Part shown: positions 11,831 through 26,605 of the stretch, one piece after another
Layout: every line of letters begins with the position of its first letter
How positions within the stretch are numbered: the stretch's first letter is position 1
Source of the DNA: Flaccisagitta enflata
Lineage: Eukaryota; Chaetognatha; Sagittoidea; Aphragmophora
Length of the DNA stretch: 64,000 nt
Direction of reading: 5' to 3'
Assembly: GCA_965153355.1 (NCBI GenBank)
Contig: OZ231126.1
Span: 50,592,001-50,656,000 of the forward strand
Program-made: the position numbers and the translations under genes
The notes under the pieces: generated by a model
Told to the model about the DNA's origin: nothing
The model's database searches: none
Seen by the model: only the letters and a program-made list of their open reading frames with translations

Positions 11831-12236
11831 CCAGGTCAAGATTTCTAAACTCAAATCCAACAGGTAGATTGAGAGATGCGTGTGCGTGTGTGTGCGTGCT
11901 TGTGTGTGGGTTTACAATATTCTTGTGTATTGGGTTTTCCCAATACATGTAGCTCATTTTGTAATTTTTGCAATACAATAAAATACTATACAATACATAA
12001 AAAGAAAGATTTGGTGAAAGTAAATGTATGAGAGAAAGACTTAATGAGACGGAAAGGAGGAAGAAAAATATTCAAAGGTGTGAGGAAGAACAATAAAAGT
12101 AGAGAAAAGGAGAGTTGAAAGAAAAGGAAGAAGAGGATTTGCTGAAAGTAAGAGTGGGTGAGGGATGAAAGAGGAAGACAAGGAGGAGGAACTTATGGGA
12201 GTTTGAGTTGGTTGAGTTTAAAGAAGAAGAGGAAGA
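11831..12236. other. Low-complexity sequence
   Basis: A short (tg)n tract at 11876-11910 is followed by purine-rich (gga/gaa) sequence from about 12000 to 12236. No gene was seen. Confidence 0.5.
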
Positions 12237-12838
12237 ATAGTCGCAAAAGCGTTAGATGGTCAGCGGTACCCGTGCCCTGATTGTGGTTGAAGTTAAGGGG
12301 GGAGCAGGGCAGCGGCCCCGAAAGGGTCAATGACATATGCTTTCACACATATGGGGAATTTTCTCCTCCTCCTCCTCCGTCCTTCCCCCTCAAACCCCAG
12401 TCTCGAGGCCCAAATTCCAGTCTTGAGGCCCAAATCCCAGTCTTGAGGCCCAAATCCCAGCCTCAAGGCCCAAATCCTAGCCTCAAGGCCTAAATCCTAG
12501 CCTGAAGGCTGAGATATGGGCCTCAAGGCCGGGATCTGGGCCTCTTGGTTGAGATTTTGAGCTTGAGGCTGAGATTTTGGCTTCAGGGCTGAAATCTGGG
12601 CCTCCAGGCTAGGATTTAGGCCTTGAGGCTAGGATTTGGGCTTTGAGGCTGGGATTTGGACCTCAAGACTGGGTTTTAGGCCTCAAGACTGGAATTTGGG
12701 CTTCGGGACTGGAATTTGAGGGGGGGACGTAGAAGGAGAATGAGGAGGAGAAGGAGGAGGAGAAGGAGGAGAAAATCCCCCATATGTGTGAAAGCATAGG
12801 TCATCAACCCCTTCGGGGCCGCTGCCCAAAAGGAATGA
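12237..12838. mobile_element. F-family fold-back element (copy 3), both ends present
   Basis: The left side has the family outer end (gcaaaagcgttagatggtca), then GGGCAGCGGCCCCGAAAGGG and catatgctttcacacatatg. The right side has the inverse (catatgtgtgaaagcatagg, then CTTCGGGGCCGCTGCCC). Between them a ~20-bp repeat switches polarity from caaatcccag to gggatttgg, so the whole element can fold on itself. Confidence 0.8.
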
Positions 12839-12898
12839 AAACCTCTAAGAGTAACAATCAGTGGCTAAAAGCTGAGGATATAAAGAGGAAGAAGAGGA

Positions 12899-13063
12899 AC
12901 AAGGCCAGATACACGGCCACCAGTTGTGGACAGGTGGGCAGGGGCAGAAATGCGTGTTTCTCCCACTTTTAAAACTCGAGCGTGACGGACCAACCAACCA
13001 ACCAACCAACCGACCAACGGACGGACAAAGCCTCTCATAGAGTTGCGTGTCCGCAACTAAAAA
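12899..13063 (+). mobile_element. TH-family element
   Basis: It starts AACAAGGCCAGATACACGG and contains ggtgggcaggggcag, tttaaaactcgagcgtgacg and an (acca)n tract. It ends AGAGTTGCGTGTCCGCAACT plus AAAAA. The hairpin stem differs from other copies (GTTGCG/CGCAAC), and both arms have changed together. Confidence 0.85.
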
Positions 13064-13132
13064 CATTAAAATCTAATTATCTGAATAAATAAAGAGAAAC
13101 AGATAGAACAAGAAAAAAAGATAGATAGAGAG

Positions 13133-13201
<69 letters not shown>
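13133..13201. repeat. (GA)n microsatellite
   Basis: About 32 dinucleotide units. Translations of this tract are not genes. Confidence 0.95.
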
Positions 13202-13206
<5 letters not shown>

Positions 13207-13977
13207 CAAAGTTAAAAAAAAGAAGTAACCAAAAATAAGTAATAAAAACTAAGTTATACAGATATTGTAATGTATTAAATGTAATAATAATGTATTGTAA
13301 ACAATTTGAATAGATATTGTATTGTATTGGTATTATATTGTATTGTCCCAATACTTGGAAGTATTGTATTGGTATTTTATAGTTGACAAAAATGCTATAT
13401 AGCTCAGGCCTGGTGCACAATGCGCCGTGACATAGAAAAATTCAATTACTATTTTTATGTGGAGTAGTACATATCTATAGTACTCCCGCACTTTTTCGTA
13501 ATTGTCGTAAAATGTCGCGCACCTGAGGGGCAAAGAAACCCACTAGGCTGTAGCTTACACTTAGCACTACAGACGTGGGTAGGGTCCAGCCCCGACAAGT
13601 CAACCGTTCTTTGGTGTAAACTATGCCTTCTTATTCCATAGTCAAGAGACAGTGACCAAGTACGAGCCCACCAAAATTTGCAGTTGACCGATCATAGAAA
13701 TTGATCTTTGACTTTGTAACAATCGCTCCATACTCAATTCCGACTGTTTTACCATTTTTTCGCTTTTTATTCTTTTTCTTCCGATTATGATTTCGTTTTT
13801 AGAACAAAACCAAAAATCACAAAAATGACCATGAAACGTATGAAAATGACTGACACTGCAAGCGATGATGTTGAGGGAAACAACTCGTGTGAATGGTGTT
13901 AACGGCTTATGAATGATGACATGAACAAGAACCAGAATGACGGTCACTGATCGTACGGTTAAGTTGATCTGTCAGGT
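13202..13977. other. Non-coding stretch
   Basis: AT-rich sequence with repeated tattgtattg words at 13260-13380. No gene was recognised. Confidence 0.35.
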
Positions 13978-14124
13978 TCATTCGTTCGTTCGTTTGTTCG
14001 TTCATTCATTCATTCATTGATTCATTCATTCGTTCATTCATTGATTTGTTCATTGATTCATTCATTCAATCGTTTGTTCGTTCGTTCGTTCGTTTGTTTG
14101 TTTGTTTGTTTGTTTGTTCGTTTG

Positions 14125-14165
<41 letters not shown>
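13978..14165. repeat. (TTCG/TTCA/TTTG)n followed by (CT)n
   Basis: Tetranucleotide tract to about 14126, then about 19 CT units. Confidence 0.9.
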
Positions 14166-14168
<3 letters not shown>

Positions 14169-14210
14169 TACGAGCGCCCATGAGAGGATCGGCGGTAATG
14201 AGGTTTCATC

Positions 14211-14334
14211 TTTTTAGGTGCGACAAAGCACCTCTATAACTGGCCGGTTGGTCGGTCGGTCTGTTGGTTGGTCGGGTATAGCATTGGTTCGACGATCCAC
14301 ACATCGTGCCTTATTACCCTACTTGGCCTTTTTT
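14211..14334 (-). mobile_element. TH-family element, AGGTGC-hairpin type
   Basis: Plus-strand order is TTTTTAGGTGCGACAAAGCACC, then a (ggtt/ggtc)n tract, gatccacacatcgtgcc and acttggcctttt. Read on the minus strand it has the family layout: AAGGCC start, tetramer tract, terminal hairpin and TAAAAA. Confidence 0.75.
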
Positions 14335-14383
14335 TGGGGGGGAGGAGGTTACAGTTTATTCGATAGTTACATTCTCCATAAAA

Positions 14384-14386
<3 letters not shown>

Positions 14387-14454
<68 letters not shown>

Positions 14455-14455
14455 C
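14387..14455. repeat. (CT)n microsatellite and pyrimidine tract
   Basis: About 32 CT units followed by cctcttcctcctt. It lies just upstream of the candidate exon at 14522 and could serve as its polypyrimidine tract. Confidence 0.9.
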
Positions 14456-14521
14456 TCTCCTCTTCCTCCTCTTCCTCCTTTTCCTCCTCCTATTCTGCCC
14501 TTGACTTCATACACCAATCAG

Positions 14522-14733
14522 TCTTACGTAATCTCACCATCGTTGACGGCCGCACGATGGAAAACAATCATTGCTGGCTGCTGACCATAGCCGATAAACG
14601 TATTCAAATTGCATCCAGCCGTGCTTGGTGGCCAGGAGCGGAAGAACATGATATCTATCACTTTAAATTGAATGACATGGACCATGGAATAGATAGATTT
14701 AGAGACCGACGGCGGGACAAACCGCTAGTCTGT
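14522..14733 (+). CDS. Coding exon, possible RAG2-like kelch repeat
   Basis: A long pyrimidine tract and CAATCAG acceptor precede a clean frame. A possible donor is TGT|GTATGA; otherwise a stop lies at 14737-14739. The protein reads LTIVDGRTMENNHCWLLTIA, then ADKRIQIASSRAWWPGAEEH. Its layout resembles kelch motif 6 of vertebrate RAG2: a hydrophobic strand ending IV(G)G, then ..EN.., a hydrophobic strand, D..IxI, and a later W and H. In known RAG1/RAG2 pairs the genes are convergent, and this plus-strand exon lies 4 kb beyond the RAG1L stop in that orientation. I found no other kelch exon and no PHD finger, so the RAG2 assignment is a hypothesis. The exon itself is better supported. Confidence 0.35.
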
Positions 14734-14752
14734 GTATGAGAAAGCGAATGAC

Positions 14753-15120
<368 letters not shown>

Positions 15121-15320
15121 ATGTTGTTGTTTCAATTATTTTGTTTTCGTTGTTGATGTCGTTATGTATTCATTCCTTTGACTAGCTATGTCGGTCAGTT
15201 GATATCTCGGTCCGTCCCTTCATCAGTTTCTCAGATCATGAGCTAGTCAAAGTTTGCTCTATCAAGCTATTCGGGTATCTGTGAGCGGTATTTTCTTTTT
15301 CTTTTTCTGATTGTTGTTTT

Positions 15321-15771
15321 CTAAATCGATGGGTTTGTTGTTTTTGTTATTATTGCGAGAGACGATGATTGGCTGCCCAACTCCGCCGATTCGATCTTTT
15401 GCTTCAGATTGGCGATTTGTTCTTTGTATCGAGTTGCCGCGTTTTGTTGCGCTTCAAACTTGAGATGCCATTTGGCCTCCATCTTCCTAAATTCGACGAC
15501 GGCGTCTTTTGTCGCCTTTAACTCTTCGCGGACTTGCTCTAACACTTTTTTTGTCTCCTCCAACTCATCGACGATCTCCTGCAGCGGATGCTGTTCCGCG
15601 CGTTCTTTCTCTCGCCGCAATACGACGTTTTCTGCTTCTAACAGATTCTGCACATCGGCCAATTCTTCGATGGTGGTCGATAAAGCGGCGATAGATTCGT
15701 TGCTGGCGCGGAAGCGCGTCGACGCTAACGTCAACGCCTGCGTCGACAACTCGATGGTCTCCTCATCTTCC
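15321..15771 (-). CDS. Coiled-coil protein, probable terminal exon
   Basis: About 150 codons are open on the minus strand with coding-like composition. The segment begins near LSEDEETIEL and has long heptad stretches (AALSTTIEELADVQNLLEAE, LEETKKVLEQVREEL, YKEQIANLKQKIESAEL). It ends with a Ser/Thr-rich tail and a stop at 15321-15323. No ATG suits its start, so it is probably the last exon of a split gene. A second reading frame just upstream (about 15890-15780) is also open and protein-like, so a splice site or an indel may join them. Family not recognised. Confidence 0.5.
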
Positions 15772-15897
15772 GATAATCCATAATCGGAAGACCGTTAGAT
15801 GCCTCTCAATTTGACCACGGCGGTATTTCGTCGACAAGCGGTTGCAGTGGACGGCAACGCCTTCGTTGGACAACGTGGCGTCGGGGAGAAAAAAAAA

Positions 15898-15988
15898 ACA
15901 AGGCCGTATACGAGTCGCGTACGTGTGTGCAGACCAAGCATTTGGGCAGGAGCAGTAATGAGAATTACGCCGGCTGACTGACCGACAT
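15898..15988 (+). mobile_element. TH-family element, truncated
   Basis: It starts AACAAGGCCGTATACGAG and has tttgggcaggagcagtaatg and gactgaccgac. The 3' hairpin is missing. Confidence 0.55.
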
Positions 15989-16879
15989 AGTGGGTTATTG
16001 AGTTACAAGCATCCTCTTTGATTTTCTTCCCCATCTCCAAACCCTTTGATTCCCCCCCCCCCCCGTGGAGAAAACTCAAGAATGTACAGGCCTGGTCGCA
16101 TGTCACATGACTCTTGACTCCGTCGGTCTGCCCACCCATCCATTAGTCTTGTATCCTTACTCTTGTATATATTCATAGCCCGGTCTATTCATCTTTTTTT
16201 ATTGGGACAGAGAAAGATGGATGTATAGATGGCGAAATGTAAGGATGGATGGATACGGATAGACAGACAGATAGACGGACCCTCTTACAAAAGCGCATCG
16301 CAAAATGATTTTGAACGACAAATAAGAAAGATAGCCAGGTCAAATTTGATTAATGAATTTAATCAGGCTAGAATGGCGAGGAATTCACATTTCATTTGAC
16401 CTAACAAACTAGTACGGAATCGAATGAATGAAAAATAAAAGATCTGGTAAGCATGAAGTTTCAAGAAAACAAACGAAATTGAAAGAAACGTAGAAATGAT
16501 GAAGTTTTGAAGTGAAGTGAAGTGAAATGATGAAGATGAAGAAAGAAAGAATCGATAAAGTGAATCATGGTTTGAAACTTTGAACAAATAAGGAAATCAA
16601 TAAGTTAATTGTTGTGTAAGAATAGAAAAATCAAAAAATAGAAAAATTGTAAATAAATAAATGGATAAATGATCGAATGAAATAACAAAAATTTTAAAAG
16701 ATAGTTATATCAATGAATAAAGACTGGAACATTTTATTGATAGACAAATGAATTAACAAATGGATAGGAGGAAGACCAATGAATGAAGAAATGAGTTACT
16801 GAATGAATAAGTGAAAGACAAAAAGCTTTAGAAGAGTGAATTTGCACTGTCACTCACTTTTACTGCAGTAGTTAGGTAA
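15989..16879. other. Non-coding stretch
   Basis: It contains a C10 run near 16053 and, at 16210-16300, a worn gatggatggata/agacagacag tract ending cctcttacaaaagcgcatcg, probably a decayed TH copy. The rest is AT-rich with aatgaatga words. Confidence 0.4.
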
Positions 16880-17041
16880 AACAAGGCCAACACCTATAAG
16901 TCGCGTGCGGGACATAAATAACTTAAGATGGCCTAAATTGACTCATGATGACTTAAACTGACTTAAAAAGACATAGGATGATGTAAAATGACTTTAATGA
17001 CTAAATTGACCTGATTGACTCATGTGAGTCAATATAACTTA

Positions 17042-17287
17042 GGGCGTGTTTCTAGTGAGCACCAAAAACGCGTTTGTATCCGTGAAACGCGATAACAGCT
17101 TGAACACATATTCAAGAATTTCAACTGTCCCACGAGGGAGTGAGCGAAGTGAGTGAGCGAGCGAAGCAAGCGTAGCGAAGCGGAGCGCTGCGGAGCAAGT
17201 GAGCGGAGTGAGCGGTGCGAGCGAACAAACATCGCGAGCGACCGAGTGGCCCGTTCAAAACGCGATTGTCTGTGACTAGAAACGCCC
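17042..17287. mobile_element. E-family MITE (copy 1)
   Basis: Terminal inverted repeats are GGGCGTGTTTCTAGTGA and TGACTAGAAACGCCC. The interior is a run of gagcgaagtgagtgagcgag words with near-palindromic composition. A second copy lies at 18456-18652 and a fragment at about 22346-22447. Confidence 0.8.
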
Positions 17288-17304
17288 CCCTAATATGACT
17301 TAAT

Positions 17305-17830
17305 ACCAGTAATGGCGGCTGTCGCCGTGAGGAAAAAAAGTTGTAAGCATTGGACACTATTCACCAAAATTTTATCTTCAGTCCCTGCAATTCTTTTTAT
17401 TTGAACTGAAAATCAGAAAAAAATAGAATTGAACCAAATGAGCCATCCAGCTATGCTTACTGAAATGTTTTTTTTGTATTTGCATGCTCAATTAAAATAT
17501 CAATTCATCCTTTTAAAAATCAGAAAAAAACTGAACTAAATGAGCTAGAATACTTAAAAACACCCTCACAGATGAGCAGGCCTGCTCACTGACATTTTTT
17601 CTTATAGCCGCTTGCTTAAACATGTATAAGAATATTAATTCATTCGTCGCATTTAAAATCAGAAAAAAAAGATTTAGCTAAATGAGCTAAATAAGCTGAA
17701 ATGCTCAAAATATCCTTCAGAGATGAGCAGCTATGCTCATGAACATGTTTTCTTGTATTTGCATGCTGAAACAATATTAAATACACTCCTTTACTGATCC
17801 TACTTAAAATCAGAAAAATTGAAAAAAACT
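17305..17830. repeat. Family-D hairpin plus degenerate tandem repeats
   Basis: The hairpin (ATGGCGGCTGTCGCCGTG) at about 17318 is followed by three to four diverged units that each contain aaaatcagaaaaaa, aaatgagct and tttgcatgct, spaced about 110-150 bp. Confidence 0.6.
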
Positions 17831-18359
17831 AAATTTGAGTTTTTCGTCAATAAATCTTTAAAAATTCAAAACACAAAAAATATTTGCCATAGAGCATTCT
17901 GCTTGGCGCCAAATGAAAGAAAATTATCAAATTTTCCTACCCTATCCGTTTCATTGAAGGCCCCATTCGGTCGGATGAGTTCCGAGATTTTTTAATAAGA
18001 AAATGAAAACCCTGTTTCTCTCGAATATGTCAAAAAGTCAAAGACTAACTTCTACTTTTTTCCCGATAACTTAAAATGACTTAGATTGACTTAGAATGAC
18101 TAAAAATGACTTATAATGACGTAAAATGACTAAAGACATCTTAAAGAAATAAAAAGAGTAAAGTTTGACGGATGGACAAAGCGACGGACATTATGATATG
18201 ACATTATGATAACAAAAACTCAATTCAAAATAAAATATTCTAACTTATAATTGTGATTGGCAGTGCAAAATCACTTTTCGGAAGTTCTGTGTCATATGAA
18301 TACAAATGAATACGTAGTCTGGCTGAATGGATTTATGGATGAAGAGATGAAGGGATAAA

Positions 18360-18740
18360 TAAACGGATGAAAAGAATTGATGAATGAAAGAATGAATGAA
18401 TGAGTGAATGGGTAAAAAAAGTTTGGATGAATGGATGAATGAATGAATGAATGAAGGCGTGTTTCTAGTGAAGATGAAAAACGCAATAGTTCTCGTGAAA
18501 CAAGTTTACAACATGAACACATATTCAAAAATTCCGGAAGTGAGCAAAGTGAATGGAGCAAGTGAGCGGAGTGAGCGGTGCGAGCGAACGAATGTAGCGA
18601 GCGATCAAGTGGCCCGTTAGAAATGCGATCGTCTCTGACTAGAAATGCGCCCTTAATGAATGAATGAACGAATGAATGAATAAATGAATGAATAAATGAA
18701 TAAATGAATGAATGAATGAATGAATGAATGAATGAATGAG
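18360..18740. repeat. (AATG)n microsatellite interrupted by a MITE
   Basis: Tetramer repeats lie on both sides of the E-family MITE at 18456-18652. The MITE therefore landed in the microsatellite, which forms the start of the RAG1L 3' flank. Confidence 0.85.
18456..18652. mobile_element. E-family MITE (copy 2)
   Basis: Ends are GGCGTGTTTCTAGTGA and CTGACTAGAAATGCGCCC. The core is gagcggagtgagcggtgcga, shared with copy 1. Confidence 0.8.
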
Positions 18741-18750
18741 ATGATACATC

Positions 18751-24550
<5,800 letters not shown>

Positions 24551-24734
24551 CTGGGTTATATAACAATAGGATGGCGAAATAAGAGGGCGTGACAAGATCG
24601 CAACAAATTTCCCTAACACGATTACAATAAAACAAAAGATAGCTATAAAATTGTTAGCTTTGATTGATGATGGTGAAGTGACTAAACAGGTGTCAACATT
24701 ATGACTGACAACATAAACTAACAACTACAACAAC

Positions 24735-24992
24735 CTCTCCACTCCAGCCATGACCAACAACATCTGTCGTATCCCGGCACGTGCAAAGTGATGTACATCA
24801 AGGATTCGTTTCGCGGTGGCGGCAAAATCTTTCCTCATGGGCTTCCACGCAGACGAAGATGCATTGAGTGCCGAAAACTGGTTCCTCGCCATCATAACAT
24901 GAAGCATCTGGCTAATTCCTCGCAACTCCATATTATCGATATCAACACAGGAAGCATTGACCTTAAAATCGCGCCCATCAGACGGAGTTGAT
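24735..24992 (-). CDS. Upstream exon ending in a 2A-like motif
   Basis: The acceptor is TTCTTGTATATGCAG and the donor GAGAG|GTTGTT, phases 2 and 2. It encodes an unrecognised 85-residue segment with two similar helices (ISQMLHVMMARNQFSALNAS and IRQMLLVMAGVER). Spliced to the next exon it gives MAGVERNPGPP. 2A peptides, which make ribosomes skip a peptide bond, have the core D(V/I)ExNPGP after a Leu-rich helix. Here the first Asp is Gly, so activity is uncertain. Confidence 0.5.
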
Positions 24993-25029
24993 CTGCATAT
25001 ACAAGAAAAAATATAAACTGGCGTGTTTG

Positions 25030-25033
25030 TGTT

Positions 25034-25097
<64 letters not shown>

Positions 25098-25107
25098 TGC
25101 GTGTGTT

Positions 25108-25204
<97 letters not shown>
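25030..25204. repeat. (GT)n microsatellite
   Basis: Two runs separated by tacgtgcgtgtgtttgtg at about 25095-25115, in the intron between the two upstream exons. Confidence 0.95.
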
Positions 25205-25206
<2 letters not shown>

Positions 25207-25402
25207 ACATGCGTCTAATTATAAGTTAAGTGTTAATAAATGTAATTGGTTTGTCTATCGCCACTGTTTACATTTGTGTTTATGTGAGACCTTGCTTAGT
25301 TGTATTAGGACATCCAAGTCAGCGTTTTTTTCTGTCACAAACGTTTGTAGTAAGCATTCAATTTCTCAGTCATCACAAACCCGAATCAGCATGCATATTT
25401 AC

Positions 25403-25941
25403 CTCGAAATCGCGACCATATCAAGAAGCATAAGATGTAAACTTGGAATTTCCATACGCCGAATATCCTGGAACGGGGCCGTGATTGCAAAGTCACCACA
25501 CTCCGGAAGCGAATGAACAGCAGCATACAAGGATGGAGTTGACTTGCCACGGTATGCGGGACTAATTCGGGTCGCGTCAAAGGCGAGGATCAGCAGCAGC
25601 AGCGTGTTAGTCCGTCCGTGAGACCAAAACAATCGCCACTTACAAGCGCTGGCGAAACAACGGACAAAAAGAAAAACACCTAAGACAACAGCTAAAATGA
25701 AAACAAAGAGATAAACAAAAAAGCGGAAGAGGAGGTACAAAATGAGGAAGAATGAAAAGTCCCTCGTCCTGGCCTGTGGGCTGAATCCCAACCGTGGTTC
25801 CTCCCTGCTCGCAGTTCCCGAAAACCCAGAGGGAGGGTCCGAGAAATGCGACCAGGTCCCCACCAGCGCCAGGATAAGGAACCATAAAATGCGGACTTTG
25901 TGACGTTCAAAGAACCGCAAAACTCGGTCTTTATGGCGCAT
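25403..25941 (-). CDS. Possible first exon with hydrophobic segments
   Basis: The open frame runs from ATG at 25939-25941 (an earlier in-frame ATG lies at 26020-26022) to a strong donor (TCGAG|GTAAAT, phase 2) that fits the next exon. The translation has hydrophobic stretches (VRILWFLILALVGTW; DFSFFLILYLLFRFFVYLFV with following residues; LLLLILAF) and then a polar part (DATRISPAYRGKSTP, PECGDFAIT). It has no similarity to RAG1 or kelch proteins that I can see. Only the last 150-180 bases look strongly coding, and an unseen intron may remove the hydrophobic part. Confidence 0.4.
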
Positions 25942-26022
25942 GATGGATGAGGAAGAGAGCGAAAACGAGAATTTAGAGTAAACTTTTAGAAATGAGAATG
26001 GCGAGTAGAGATATGCGCGCAT

Positions 26023-26605
26023 AAGATTAACAACCGAGTGATTTTAGAGCTAGATTTTTTCATTAAGATACTCAATTGATATAGAACTTCAAACTATGAT
26101 TACCGCTATTTAGCATGAATATCGCTTAGTGATTTGATGATATTTTACTCCTTGTATAAAAAGGCAATTGGGAGCAAGCTTGAGCAGGAGAGTATATGAA
26201 TTGGAATAGAGAGAAGAGAGAGAGAGAAAGAGAAAGAGAAAGAGAAAGAGAAAGAGAGAGAGAGGGAGAGAGAGAGAAAGAGAAAGAGAGAGAGAGAGAA
26301 GTCGAGCAAACGCAAAACTGTTTGAATATTGTCTAAGATTTTTAAAAATTCAAAAGAGCAGCTAATAAAAGAGCAAAACATAATTTGCAGATGGAAACGC
26401 GTCACGCTTGTCTTTATTTACTTTTTACCATCAAATCAATTCCAGTCTTGAGAAATTTTAGATCATTTAAGATTTTTGTAATCGGATCATACAGACCAAA
26501 TCTTGTGTTCATGAAATAATTCAATAAAAAAAGTCAAAGGTGGAGGTGGGAGGGACGTTGACCGGCTATTAAGGTGGGAAAAATGTGAGAGCAAATACTC
26601 TTTAT
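26023..26605. other. Upstream flank of the RAG1L gene
   Basis: AT-rich with a (GA)n/(GAAA)n tract at 26215-26300. No TATA box or terminal inverted repeat could be assigned with confidence. Confidence 0.4.

Larger units (their letters stand above)
16880..18190 (+). mobile_element. TH-family element split by nested insertions
   Basis: The 5' part (16880-17036) has AACAAGGCCAACACCTATAA, gtcgcgtgcggga and tgacttaaac-type repeats. The same repeats resume at about 18069 and run to a gacggatggacaaagc tract near 18190. The interval holds an E-family MITE and family-D sequence, so the host element is older than both. Confidence 0.65.

Noticed and set aside
25403-25941. Upstream frame as a RAG2 homologue
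   Set aside because: No Gly-Gly kelch pattern and no PHD cysteines; it is hydrophobic instead.
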